DNA of 64,000 nt, from positions 496,001 to 560,000 of the forward strand of contig NZ_JAIVLG010000004.1 in assembly GCF_020524545.1 (NCBI RefSeq). The letters are read 5' to 3'. Shown one piece after another: positions 25,994 to 34,473 of the stretch. This DNA comes from Microbacterium paraoxydans. GTDB taxonomy: Bacteria > Actinomycetota > Actinomycetes > Actinomycetales > Microbacteriaceae. Numbering within the stretch: the stretch's first letter is position 1; each line of letters starts with the position of its first letter. Made by a program: the position numbers and the translations under genes. A model generated the notes under the pieces. It was not told the DNA's origin. It saw only the letters and a program-made list of their open reading frames with translations, and did no database searches.

Positions 25994-26884
25994 ATGAGTG
26001 CGGAGGATCCCGCCGTCCGGAGCGTCGAGCGGCTGCTCGACATCCTCGATCTCGACGCGACTCAGGCGCGGACCACAGAGGACATCTTCACGGGTTCCTC
26101 CCACCCGATGCCGAGCGGGCGCATCTACGGCGGCCAGGTCTTGGCGCAAGCACTCCTCGCCGCTGAACGCACCCTCCCCGAAGACCGCGCCGTGCATTCG
26201 ATGCACGGCTACTTCCTGCGTCCCGGCGACGCGAGCCAGGGAATCACGATCGCCGTCGATCGGATTCACGACGGGCGTTCATTTTCGACACGGCGGACAC
26301 AGGCCTACCAGAACGGCGTGCCGATCTTCTCGATGATCGCGTCATTCCAAGACGGTGATCCCGGTGTGGAGCATGCCGAGCCGATGCCGGACGGCATCCC
26401 CTCTCCGGAAGAGCTCATGCCGGACGAGGAGCGCGTTCACGGCCTTCCGGAGGGCACCACCCGCATGTTGAGCGAGCGCGCAGCCGACATCCGGCATGTC
26501 GACTCTCCGCTGTATCTGCCGAGCGACGATCGGCATGTCGCGCGCCAGGCGGTCTGGATGCGTTTGCGTGCGCCGCTCCCCGATGATCAGCGCCTCCACC
26601 GCGCCGCGCTCGCCTACCTCAGCGATATGACGATCCAGGAGTCGATCCTCCGCGCACACGGTGTGTACTGGGCCTTGCCCGGGCTGAAGGTCGCAAGCCT
26701 CGACCACGCGATGTGGTGGCACCGACCCGCACGTGTCGACGACTGGCTGCTGTACGTCCAGGAGTCCCCGAATGCCCGGGGTGGCCGCGGGCTCGCCACC
26801 GGACGGATTTACACGCGCGAGGGCGCGTTGGTGGCGAGCGTCGCGCAGGAGATCATGATCCGCGTCCCGGAGGACGCCTCCTGA
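25994..26884 (+). CDS. tesB: acyl-CoA thioesterase II
   Basis: A 296-residue double hot-dog thioesterase hydrolysing medium- to long-chain acyl-CoA. The first half contains SGRIYGGQVLAQALLAAERTLP and the HSMHGYFLRPGD segment. The second half has AYLSDMTIQESILRAHG with the conserved Asp, and LDHAMWWHRPARVDDWLLY before the final strand RIYTREGALVASVAQEIMIR. The start at 25994 has a GGAGGGAACAT ribosome site. It is a single gene, convergent with a smaller thioesterase. Confidence 0.93.
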   Translation: MSAEDPAVRSVERLLDILDLDATQARTTEDIFTGSSHPMPSGRIYGGQVLAQALLAAERTLPEDRAVHSMHGYFLRPGDASQGITIAVDRIHDGRSFSTRRTQAYQNGVPIFSMIASFQDGDPGVEHAEPMPDGIPSPEELMPDEERVHGLPEGTTRMLSERAADIRHVDSPLYLPSDDRHVARQAVWMRLRAPLPDDQRLHRAALAYLSDMTIQESILRAHGVYWALPGLKVASLDHAMWWHRPARVDDWLLYVQESPNARGGRGLATGRIYTREGALVASVAQEIMIRVPEDAS

Positions 26885-26914
26885 GGTCGGTCGACCTCGC
26901 CCTGTTCCACGGCC

Positions 26915-27400
26915 TCAGCGGTGGGAGTACTCGATCGATGGTCCGACCAGCGGCTCCCAGGCGTCACGCATCTCCTGTGTGAGCCGGGTCGGGCGCCCCG
27001 TCTGCGCATCGACGAGCACGATGATCGCCGTCGAGCGCGCGTAGATCTGTCGAGGATCTGCGGCGGGATCGTTGTGCACCTCGTAGCAGACTTCGATGCT
27101 TGAGCCGCCGAGCTTGCCGAACCACATCTGGACCTCGAGTGGCCGGCGCTGATAGGGCACCGGCGCGAGGTACTCGATCTCCTGGCGCGCGATGAGCGTC
27201 AGGATGCCCTCATCGATGCCGGAGTCGAGAACCGCCGTGGAGGGTGCCTCTTCGCCGGGACCCGCCCTCCAGAACGCCCGCACACGCGCCTCCTCGAGCA
27301 GTTTCAGCATCGAGGTGTTGTTCACATGGTTGAAGGCGTCCAGATCCCCCCAGCGGAGGTGGATCGGGATATGCAGGCGGGGCCCCGGCGACGTAGACAC
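26915..27400 (-). CDS. 4HBT/YbgC-type acyl-CoA thioesterase
   Basis: A 161-residue single hot-dog protein. The opening HIPIHLRWGDLDAFNHVNNTSMLKLLEEARVRAF contains the family Asp and the N-H-V-N-N active-site turn of 4-hydroxybenzoyl-CoA-type thioesterases. Strands EIEYLAPVPYQRRPLEVQMWFGKLG and SIEVCYEVHND follow. The substrate is unknown. It starts seven bases after the ettA stop, so it is probably on the ettA transcript. GTG start. Confidence 0.88.
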   Translation of the reverse strand: MSTSPGPRLHIPIHLRWGDLDAFNHVNNTSMLKLLEEARVRAFWRAGPGEEAPSTAVLDSGIDEGILTLIARQEIEYLAPVPYQRRPLEVQMWFGKLGGSSIEVCYEVHNDPAADPRQIYARSTAIIVLVDAQTGRPTRLTQEMRDAWEPLVGPSIEYSHR

Positions 27401-27407
27401 CGCGGCC

Positions 27408-29087
<1,680 letters not shown>

Positions 29088-29150
29088 CGAAAACCGCTCC
29101 TTCTGTTGGCGTCGAAGATCGACACCCCAGCCTACCGGCCCCGTGGAGTG

Positions 29151-29639
29151 TCACCAGTCGATGGAACGCGTGGTGCCCACGAGACATCGCCCTTCGGCGA
29201 GCTGCGGCAACACGGTCGTGACGACCTGACCCGTGGAAGGCCCGACCTGTCCGACCAGACAGGCCTCGTCCCCCCATCTCACCGAGAACTGAAGGCTCTC
29301 CGCGGGGTTGCCGACCGTCGTCTGGTCCTGAGTCACCTGCATCGCGTCGCGATCGAACCCCACGTCGATCAGGGCATCCACGTAGGCTCGCCCGGAACCC
29401 CGCTGATCCGTCGCCCACACACGCTCGGCGACCGCGCGGAAGATGGGAAGGTTCTCCTCGGCAGTGCCATCGGGAACCAGGGCCGGCTCAGGGACGGGTG
29501 TGGGGCCCGCCGACTCCTGAACCGTCGGAGATGCGGAGGGCTCAGGTGTCGGCGCGCAGCCTGCGAACAGGAGGACGGCGGAGACCGAAGCCACGACGCC
29601 GACCGTGCGCGCCGGCGAGAAGATCGAGCGACGAATCAC
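29151..29639 (-). CDS. hypothetical lipoprotein
   Basis: A 162-residue secreted protein. A basic start (MIRRSIFSPAR) and hydrophobic stretch end in the lipobox LFAGC, with Cys28 as the lipidated residue. A Pro/Ser-rich linker follows and then a compact domain with two Cys (EACLVG, GRCLVG) that may form a disulphide. I recognise no enzyme motif. The same layout is common in Microbacteriaceae lipoproteins of unknown role. It lies 63 bases upstream of ettA on the same strand, with its own leaderless-type promoter. Confidence 0.78.
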   Translation of the reverse strand: MIRRSIFSPARTVGVVASVSAVLLFAGCAPTPEPSASPTVQESAGPTPVPEPALVPDGTAEENLPIFRAVAERVWATDQRGSGRAYVDALIDVGFDRDAMQVTQDQTTVGNPAESLQFSVRWGDEACLVGQVGPSTGQVVTTVLPQLAEGRCLVGTTRSIDW

Positions 29640-29645
29640 GTGCTG

Positions 29646-29651
29646 AGTCTA
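29646..29651 (-). promoter_or_regulatory. -10 element of the lipoprotein gene
   Basis: TAGACT on the minus strand, six bases upstream of the GTG at 29639. Confidence 0.5.
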
Positions 29652-29720
29652 CGGCCCCTTCCGCAGTGCCCCTGCACACTCCGGGGTCCGACATCGTCGC
29701 TCGATCCGAATACGGACACT

Positions 29721-30227
29721 TCACCGCACGTGTTCGACCGGGACTTCCGAACCCGCCCAGGAAAGCCCCGGTGACGTCGTCTCCGCGTCGCCGTTCGACA
29801 CATCGTGGGGAGAGTCCTCCGAAGGCGATTCCTCACCGAGGTTCGAGCGCGGCGGGGGTTCCGCGGACGAGCGTGCGCGCGGTCGATACGCCGTCGTGCC
29901 CCAGCGCAGATCGTGCCCGACAGCGTCGGCCTCGATATCGACGCTGGTGCCATGCCTGCCGTTGCTCTCCCACTCGCGGACCTTCAACCTTCCGGTCACG
30001 ATCACGCTGTCGCCGGTGCGCAGCGAGGCCCTGACGTTCTCACCGAGCTGTCGGAACGCTGCGACGGAGAACCAGTTGGTCCCCGAGTCCGTCCATTCCT
30101 GCGTCGCCGGGTCGAACCGCCGGTGTGTGCTCGCTAGACGGAAGTTCGTCACCGGAACGCCTCCCCCCGTCTGCCCCTGCGTGGGGTCCGTGGCAACTCT
30201 TCCCACAATCGTGAGCGTGTCGATCAT
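29721..30227 (-). CDS. ssb: single-stranded DNA-binding protein paralogue
   Basis: A 168-residue SSB. Residues 1-110 form the OB fold (MIDTLTIVGRVATDPTQG, VTNFRLASTHRR, GTNWFSVAAFRQLGENVRASLRTGDSVIVTGRLKVREWE). An acidic Pro/Ser-rich tail follows. The usual C-terminal DDDxPF peptide that recruits repair partners is absent; the protein ends GSEVPVEHVR. It stands apart from rpsF/rpsR, where the housekeeping ssb normally lies, so this is probably an accessory SSB. The ATG at 30227 has an AGAGGAC ribosome site; in-frame sequence upstream is not supported. Confidence 0.86.
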   Translation of the reverse strand: MIDTLTIVGRVATDPTQGQTGGGVPVTNFRLASTHRRFDPATQEWTDSGTNWFSVAAFRQLGENVRASLRTGDSVIVTGRLKVREWESNGRHGTSVDIEADAVGHDLRWGTTAYRPRARSSAEPPPRSNLGEESPSEDSPHDVSNGDAETTSPGLSWAGSEVPVEHVR

Positions 30228-30435
30228 GTCTTGTCCTCTCAGTGACCGGACGCGTGTCGGTCCGGTTCCCAAGCCTGCCTCCGTGCCGACCACGCTGGAC
30301 CCGGGAATCATGCAAAACGTGGACTCATCGCACTCCGCGCCAACCGGTGCAGAAAGGGCCGATCAGTCAGCGTGTCGCGGGGCGGATCGAATGTCCGACG
30401 TCGGTCATATCTTCGAAGGAGCGAAAGGAGTTTCG

Positions 30436-30705
30436 ATGTCCGACAACCTGATCACTTCCCTCCCCGACGTACCGTACGCAACGCCCCGGCTCTCTTCCCC
30501 CCGTGAGCACCTCGTGCGCGCCGCAGATCACCTTTGGCGGGTGCAAGATCAGCGGGAGCATGTCCTAGGGCATCTGAGAATCGCTGCCGACCCGCTCGGA
30601 CTCCGATACCGTGCCGAACGCCTCCACCTGGCGACCGGAACGTTTCGCATCGTCGGCGAGTTCTGGAGCGCGGATGACGCCGTCACTGCACTCCGCCACT
30701 CGTGA
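30436..30705 (+). CDS. small protein of unknown function
   Basis: An 89-residue protein I do not recognise. The start is well supported by AAAGGAG ending five bases before the ATG, and the protein begins MSDNLITSLPDVPYATPRLS. It is mostly alpha-helical in appearance (REHLVRAADHLWRVQDQREHVLGHLR) with a C-terminal strand-like part (TGTFRIVGEFWSADDAVTALRHS). No Cys, no membrane segment and no signal peptide. It is divergent from the SSB paralogue with a 208-base gap, and ends before the tRNA-Arg gene on the other strand. Confidence 0.62.
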   Translation: MSDNLITSLPDVPYATPRLSSPREHLVRAADHLWRVQDQREHVLGHLRIAADPLGLRYRAERLHLATGTFRIVGEFWSADDAVTALRHS

Positions 30706-30752
30706 GAAGCCGACACCGACGCGGCGACAACCGCCGGTTCCAGCCGTCGAAG

Positions 30753-30825
30753 TGCCCCCGGCAGGATTCGAACCTGCGACCAAGAGATTAGAAGGCTCCT
30801 GCTCTATCCCCTGAGCTACGGAGGC
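30753..30825 (-). tRNA. tRNA-Arg (TCT)
   Basis: The minus strand folds into a standard cloverleaf. The acceptor GCCTCCG pairs with CGGGGGC (one wobble), discriminator A. The D arm is GCTC/GAGC, the T arm GCAGG-TTCGAAT-CCTGC, and the anticodon loop CTTCTAA with TCT at 30790-30792. It decodes the rare AGA codon. No CCA is encoded. Confidence 0.95.
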
Positions 30826-30898
30826 GCACGCGTATAGAGTATCGCGGTCGCGGGGTCCTGCACGAAGCACGCCACGTCGGCGATGTCGGGCCCGTCGA

Positions 30899-30904
30899 TA
30901 GGAT
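30899..30904 (+). promoter_or_regulatory. -10 element of orn
   Basis: TAGGAT, six bases upstream of the ATG at 30911; leaderless spacing. Confidence 0.5.
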
Positions 30905-30910
30905 GGCCGC

Positions 30911-31537
30911 ATGGTATCTGCGTCCGAGAATGATCGTCTCGTATGGATCGACTGCGAGATGACGGGGCTCGACCTGGCTGTCGATGAGCTCGTCGAGATC
31001 GCCGTTGTCGTCACCGACTTCGAGCTCAACCCCATCGATCCAGGCTTCCAGGTCGTGATTCGACCCAGCGCAGACGCTCTCGCTCACATGAATGACTTCG
31101 TCACGAAGATGCATGAGACCTCCGGCCTGATCACTGAGATCCCGTACGGCGTATCCCTGGAGGAGGCCGAATCACAGACCCTCGCGTACATCAAGCGCTT
31201 CGTACCGCTGGAGCGCAAAGCGCCGCTAGCCGGCAACACAATCGGCACGGACCGGATGTTCCTCGCCAAGTACATGCCGCAGGTCGACCGATGGTTGCAC
31301 TACCGGAACGTCGATGTGTCGAGCGTCAAAGAGCTCTCGCGACGCTGGTACCCGCGCGTGTTCTTCCAGGCGCCCGCGAAAGACGGCGGACACCGCGCAC
31401 TCGCCGACATCCTGGAGTCGATCAGAGAGCTCCGTTACTACCGCGAAGCCGTCTTCGTCGATGAGCCGGGTCCGTCCAGCGACGAAGCACGGGAGATCTC
31501 CACGCGCACGGTGTCAGAGTTCACTCCGAACATGTAA
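30911..31537 (+). CDS. orn: oligoribonuclease
   Basis: A 208-residue 3'-5' exoribonuclease of the DnaQ/DEDDh fold that degrades very short RNAs, mainly dinucleotides, to nucleotides and so clears pGpG and nanoRNA. The motifs are present: ExoI WIDCEMTGLD, ExoII GNTIGTDRMFLAKYMP, and ExoIII HRALADILESIRELRYYRE with the catalytic His and Asp. The C-terminal tail is longer than in the E. coli protein. It is followed directly by tRNA-His on the same strand. Confidence 0.95.
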   Translation: MVSASENDRLVWIDCEMTGLDLAVDELVEIAVVVTDFELNPIDPGFQVVIRPSADALAHMNDFVTKMHETSGLITEIPYGVSLEEAESQTLAYIKRFVPLERKAPLAGNTIGTDRMFLAKYMPQVDRWLHYRNVDVSSVKELSRRWYPRVFFQAPAKDGGHRALADILESIRELRYYREAVFVDEPGPSSDEAREISTRTVSEFTPNM

Positions 31538-31572
31538 TAGACTCGTATGGTTGCCCGCTCCGGTGGGCACAT

Positions 31573-31646
31573 GGTGGGTATAGCTCAGCTGGTAGAGCGC
31601 TGGCTTGTGGTGCCGGATGTCGCGGGTTCGAGTCCCGTTACTCACC
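31573..31646 (+). tRNA. tRNA-His (GTG)
   Basis: The acceptor GTGGGTA (31574-31580) pairs with TACTCAC (31639-31645). The extra G at 31573 faces C at 31646, the G-1:C73 pair unique to tRNA-His. The anticodon GTG is at 31607-31609 inside loop TTGTGGT; the T arm is CGGG-TTCGAGT-CCCG. A perfect palindromic terminator starts four bases later. Confidence 0.96.
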
Positions 31647-31650
31647 CTCA

Positions 31651-31680
31651 GAAGGCCCGGATCCTAGGATCCGGGCCTTC
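31651..31680 (+). terminator. perfectly palindromic terminator after tRNA-His
   Basis: The 30 bases read identically on both strands (GAAGGCCCGG at one end, CCGGGCCTTC at the other, ATCCTAGGAT in the centre). It can form a 13-pair stem with a CTAG tetraloop. The downstream T run is weak (CATCGTT), as in many actinobacterial terminators. It ends the tRNA-His transcript. Confidence 0.85.
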
Positions 31681-31723
31681 ATCGTTCCCTCGTGAACAAG
31701 CCGGGCACCGCACCCCGACGCTT

Positions 31724-31729
31724 TAGACT
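31724..31729 (+). promoter_or_regulatory. -10 element of the LysE-family gene
   Basis: TAGACT, six bases upstream of the GTG at 31736; leaderless spacing. Confidence 0.52.
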
Positions 31730-31735
31730 GACCTG

Positions 31736-32371
31736 GTGTCACTCGCGGTCTGGTTCTCGTTGCTGACCGCGTCCGTCGTGATCAGCCTCACGCCCGGTGC
31801 GGGTGCCATCAACACCATGTCGAACGCCATGAGCCAAGGGTGGCGGCGCTCGATCTGGGGCATCATCGGCCAGCAGATCGCTCTGGTCGTCCACGTGGCG
31901 ATCGTCGCAGCCGGCGTGGGGCTCCTCGTCTCCCGCTCGGAGCTCCTCTTCAACGCCATCCGCTACGCCGGTGCCGCCTACCTCGTGTACCTCGGCGTGC
32001 GGCTACTGCTCGCCCGGCCCGCTGTCGTCAACGTCGATGTCGACGCCCCCACTCCGATCGACCTCCGTGAGAGCCACTGGTCGATGATCCGACGAGGGTT
32101 CTGGGTGAACCTCTTGAACCCCAAGGCGATCGTCTTCTTCCTGGCATTCATCCCCCAGTTCGTGCGGCTCGATGAACCCCCGCTCCCCCAGTACCTCACG
32201 CTGATCGCCACCGTGATCGTCGTCGACGTGATCGTCATGTGGGGGTTTTTCGCTGCTGCTGCACGGCCCTTCCGACGCCTGACGGCGTCCGCACGCGGAC
32301 AACGCGTCCTCAACGTGGTCTTCGGGACCCTGTTCATCGCTGTCGCCGGTGTCCTCGTCATCGTGCACTGA
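31736..32371 (+). CDS. LysE/RhtB-family amino-acid exporter
   Basis: A 211-residue membrane protein with six predicted helices. The family opening is present: FSLLTASVVISLTPGAGAINTMSNAMSQGWRRSIWGIIGQQ (helix 1 and the conserved PGP/PGA-like turn). The middle RRGFWVNLLNPKAIVFFLAFIPQF block is the other LysE hallmark. It exports an amino acid such as a homoserine- or lysine-type substrate; the specificity is unknown. GTG start with a -10 box six bases before it and no ribosome site. Confidence 0.9.
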   Translation: MSLAVWFSLLTASVVISLTPGAGAINTMSNAMSQGWRRSIWGIIGQQIALVVHVAIVAAGVGLLVSRSELLFNAIRYAGAAYLVYLGVRLLLARPAVVNVDVDAPTPIDLRESHWSMIRRGFWVNLLNPKAIVFFLAFIPQFVRLDEPPLPQYLTLIATVIVVDVIVMWGFFAAAARPFRRLTASARGQRVLNVVFGTLFIAVAGVLVIVH

Positions 32372-32396
32372 GCGGGCGCCGAGCCGCGACCGCCCG

Positions 32397-32402
32397 TAGG
32401 CT
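32397..32402 (+). promoter_or_regulatory. -10 element of the zincin-clpS-DUF2017 operon
   Basis: TAGGCT, seven bases before the ATG at 32410. An alternative start at 32416 has a GGGAGG at Shine-Dalgarno distance, so both leaderless and leadered readings are possible. Confidence 0.42.
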
Positions 32403-32409
32403 GGGAGGG

Positions 32410-32757
32410 ATGGACATGAACGCCGACGCCTTCGAAGAGCTCGTGATCGACGAGCTCGACCGGCTACCCGACGACATGGTCGAGGGGCTCGAGAACATCG
32501 TGTTCGTCGTCGAGGATCGCCCGGAGGACGGCAGCCTGGATCTGCTCGGTCTCTACGATGGCCTGGCCCTCACCGAGCGAACGCAGTACGGGATGGGTGA
32601 ACTCCCCGATCGCATCGTGGTCTACCGTGAACCGCACCTGGCGCAGTGCGATTCCGAAGACGAACTCCGCGAAGAGGTCCACACCACGCTGGTGCATGAG
32701 ATCGCCCACTTCTACGGTATCGACGACGAGCAACTGCACGAGATGGGATGGGCATGA
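32410..32757 (+). CDS. metallopeptidase-family (zincin-like) protein
   Basis: A 115-residue protein with the zinc-protease motif HEIAH in TTLVHEIAHFYGIDDEQLHEMGW near the C-terminus. It matches the small zincin-like (PF06262-type) family. The N-terminal part (FEELVIDELDRLPDDMVEGLENIVFVVED) is acidic and conserved. The function is not established, and proteolytic activity of this minimal fold is unproven. The ATG at 32416 is an alternative start. It overlaps clpS by four bases and leads the coupled unit zincin-clpS-DUF2017. Confidence 0.85.
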   Translation: MDMNADAFEELVIDELDRLPDDMVEGLENIVFVVEDRPEDGSLDLLGLYDGLALTERTQYGMGELPDRIVVYREPHLAQCDSEDELREEVHTTLVHEIAHFYGIDDEQLHEMGWA

Positions 32758-33050
32758 CGACACCGGCTGCACTTCCCGAGATCGACGAGGCCACGGACCT
32801 TCGCGCCGCACCACTCGAACCATGGCAGGTCGTGGTGTGGAATGATCCGGTGAATCTCATGAGCTACGTGGTGCGCGTGTTCCGGACGTATTTCGGCTAC
32901 TCGAGCGACCACGCCACCGCACTGATGCTCGCTGTTCACCACGAAGGCCACGCGGTCGTGGCGACAGGCCCCAGGGAGACGATGGAGGTCCATGCCCAGG
33001 CGATGCACGACTTCGGGCTCTGGGCGACGGTCCGGAAGGCCACACCGTGA
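32754..33050 (+). CDS. clpS: ATP-dependent Clp protease adaptor
   Basis: A 98-residue ClpS. The core contains PWQVVVWNDPVNLMSYVVRVFRTYFGYSSDHATALMLAVHHEGHAVV, with the N-D-P and M-x-x-VH features of the N-degron pocket. It delivers proteins with destabilising N-terminal residues to ClpAP/ClpCP. The ATG at 32754 overlaps the previous stop as ATGA; a second ATG at 32748 would add two residues. Its stop overlaps the DUF2017 start, an order conserved in actinobacteria. Confidence 0.93.
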   Translation: MTTPAALPEIDEATDLRAAPLEPWQVVVWNDPVNLMSYVVRVFRTYFGYSSDHATALMLAVHHEGHAVVATGPRETMEVHAQAMHDFGLWATVRKATP

Positions 33051-33550
33051 CCGCGGACGGAGTCCTTCAGGAGATGACCCTGATCGAATCGTTCCATCTC
33101 GCCCGGTTGGTCGACGACTTCGTGGATCTCGTCACGGATTCGCGGGACGTGGGCGATCCCGCCGTCGAGCGATTGGCCCCCACCCCGTACCCCGAGGACT
33201 CCGCCGCGGCGGCGGAGTTCAGCGCAGCGACCAGAGGTGATCTCCTCGACCGTCGCCTCACCGACGCACGCACAGTGCGGTCGGCCCTCGGTACGGTGCC
33301 AGCAGACGCGGAGGCTCTCACGGAGGACACGGCGCTCACGACGCGGGAGGTGTTCGTATCCTTCGAAAGCCTCGAGGCCTGGCTGCGAACGCTCACCGCC
33401 CTCCGTCTCGTGATCGCCACCCGGTTGGGTATCACCTCCGACGAGGACGTCGACGAAGATGACCGCCACGGCATCTACGACTGGCTGGGGTACCGCCTGG
33501 ATCTGCTCGTCCACGCCGCCGATGAGACAGACGCGGGGCCGGTCGGCTGA
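33047..33550 (+). CDS. DUF2017-family protein
   Basis: A 167-residue, mostly helical cytosolic protein. It fits the actinobacterial DUF2017 family usually found directly after clpS. Features are an acidic helical core (LIESFHLARLVDDFVDLVTD), the FVSFESLEAWLRTLTALRLVIATRLGI segment and the ending IYDWLGYRLDLLVHAAD. No catalytic motif is visible. A role linked to ClpS-dependent proteolysis is suggested only by genomic position. GTG start overlapping the clpS stop as GTGA. Confidence 0.86.
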   Translation: MTADGVLQEMTLIESFHLARLVDDFVDLVTDSRDVGDPAVERLAPTPYPEDSAAAAEFSAATRGDLLDRRLTDARTVRSALGTVPADAEALTEDTALTTREVFVSFESLEAWLRTLTALRLVIATRLGITSDEDVDEDDRHGIYDWLGYRLDLLVHAADETDAGPVG

Positions 33551-33553
33551 CCG

Positions 33554-34135
33554 CTACGGGACCTCGACGATACGAGTCGCGAGCGCGCGCGGATCGTCCC
33601 GAGAGATGTGGCGTCGTTCTTGTGCCGCCCATCGGTCCCAATGCGGACGGTAGGTGTCCCCGTCACGCGCGAGCGCACGCCTCTTGCGCGAGTCTTCCGC
33701 CGACTCCACCCAGATCCGGATATCGGCGAGGCCTGCAGTAGACGGCCGCAGTATCCCGCTTCCTTCGATGATCACACCGAGCGCAGGGTCGACCGCGTGG
33801 CTCTCCGCTTCGGCCTCCGCCTCCCAATCCCAGCGACGCCAGGTCCCGAGGTAGCCCCGACCGTGCGGACGCAGGACCCACTCGAGCGCGCGCTCCGCAC
33901 CCTGATCGAGCCCGTCCCATCCCGGGTAGATCGAGTCGAGCGCGATGAGCTGCACGTGGCCCAGCACCGGCCAGCGCCGCACGAGCCGTGCAGCGAGGGA
34001 CGACTTACCGGCGCCGCTGCCGCCGTCGATGAGCACCACGGGGTTCGCCGCAGCAAGAGCCTGGATGTCTTGCGCGATCAGGGTCGCCGCCTGCTCGAGA
34101 GCCAGCGCGACCGGGTCGTCACTTCTTGAGGGCAC
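33554..34135 (-). CDS. P-loop NTPase, uridine-kinase-like
   Basis: A 193-residue nucleotide-binding protein. Walker A is IDGGSGAGKSSLAARL (about residues 37-52). It is followed by LIALDSIYPGWDGLD, GVIIEGSGILRPSTAGLADIRIWV and an Arg-rich lid-like region (SRKRRALARDGDTYRPHWDRW). The order resembles uridine kinase/AAA-type small kinases; the phosphate acceptor is unknown. The GTG at 34135 lies inside the upstream GerW-like gene (17-base overlap). An open frame continues upstream but is a shadow. It converges on the DUF2017 gene with only three bases between. Confidence 0.78.
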   Translation of the reverse strand: MPSRSDDPVALALEQAATLIAQDIQALAAANPVVLIDGGSGAGKSSLAARLVRRWPVLGHVQLIALDSIYPGWDGLDQGAERALEWVLRPHGRGYLGTWRRWDWEAEAEAESHAVDPALGVIIEGSGILRPSTAGLADIRIWVESAEDSRKRRALARDGDTYRPHWDRWAAQERRHISRDDPRALATRIVEVP

Positions 34136-34436
34136 GGATGATGCGTGCGAAGGCTCGCCCGGCAACCCACACGAACGGCACTGCCACGACGAGCAGCGTG
34201 ACGATGTTGGGCTCGAAACGCAAACCCTCTTCTCGCCGCACGTAGACGCCGACCGGGACGGAGACTCCTCCGCCTCCCCCACCTTCGGCGCCTTCCCCGC
34301 TTCCCCCGCCGAACCCGGCATAGGTGAACGCGACCGGCGTGATGCTCACCCCGTCGACGTCCTGCGGCTCTCCGTACGCGCTCTTCACGCCGAAGGACGC
34401 AGCTTGCTTTCCGAGTTCCAGTGCAATGTTCGGCAT
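34119..34436 (-). CDS. GerW (YtfJ)-like sporulation-family protein
   Basis: A 105-residue protein. The N-terminal part GKQAASFGVKSAYGEPQDVDGVSITPVAFTYAGFGGGSGEG resembles the core of GerW/YtfJ family proteins. A run of six glycines follows, then VSVPVGVYVRREEGLRFEPN, and a C-terminal hydrophobic helix (IVTLLVVAVPFVWVAGRAFARII) that probably anchors it. The family is named for Bacillus spore germination, but homologues occur in non-sporulating actinobacteria with no known role. A TACCGT box lies six bases before the ATG. It overlaps the P-loop kinase gene by 17 bases. Confidence 0.75.
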   Translation of the reverse strand: MPNIALELGKQAASFGVKSAYGEPQDVDGVSITPVAFTYAGFGGGSGEGAEGGGGGGVSVPVGVYVRREEGLRFEPNIVTLLVVAVPFVWVAGRAFARIIRALKK

Positions 34437-34442
34437 AAGCCA

Positions 34443-34448
34443 ACGGTA
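34443..34448 (-). promoter_or_regulatory. -10 element of the gerW-like gene
   Basis: TACCGT on the minus strand, six bases before the ATG at 34436. It is weaker in sequence than the TAGnnT boxes of its neighbours. Confidence 0.35.
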
Positions 34449-34473
34449 GTCGAGGAACGCCCCGCGTGTGGGA

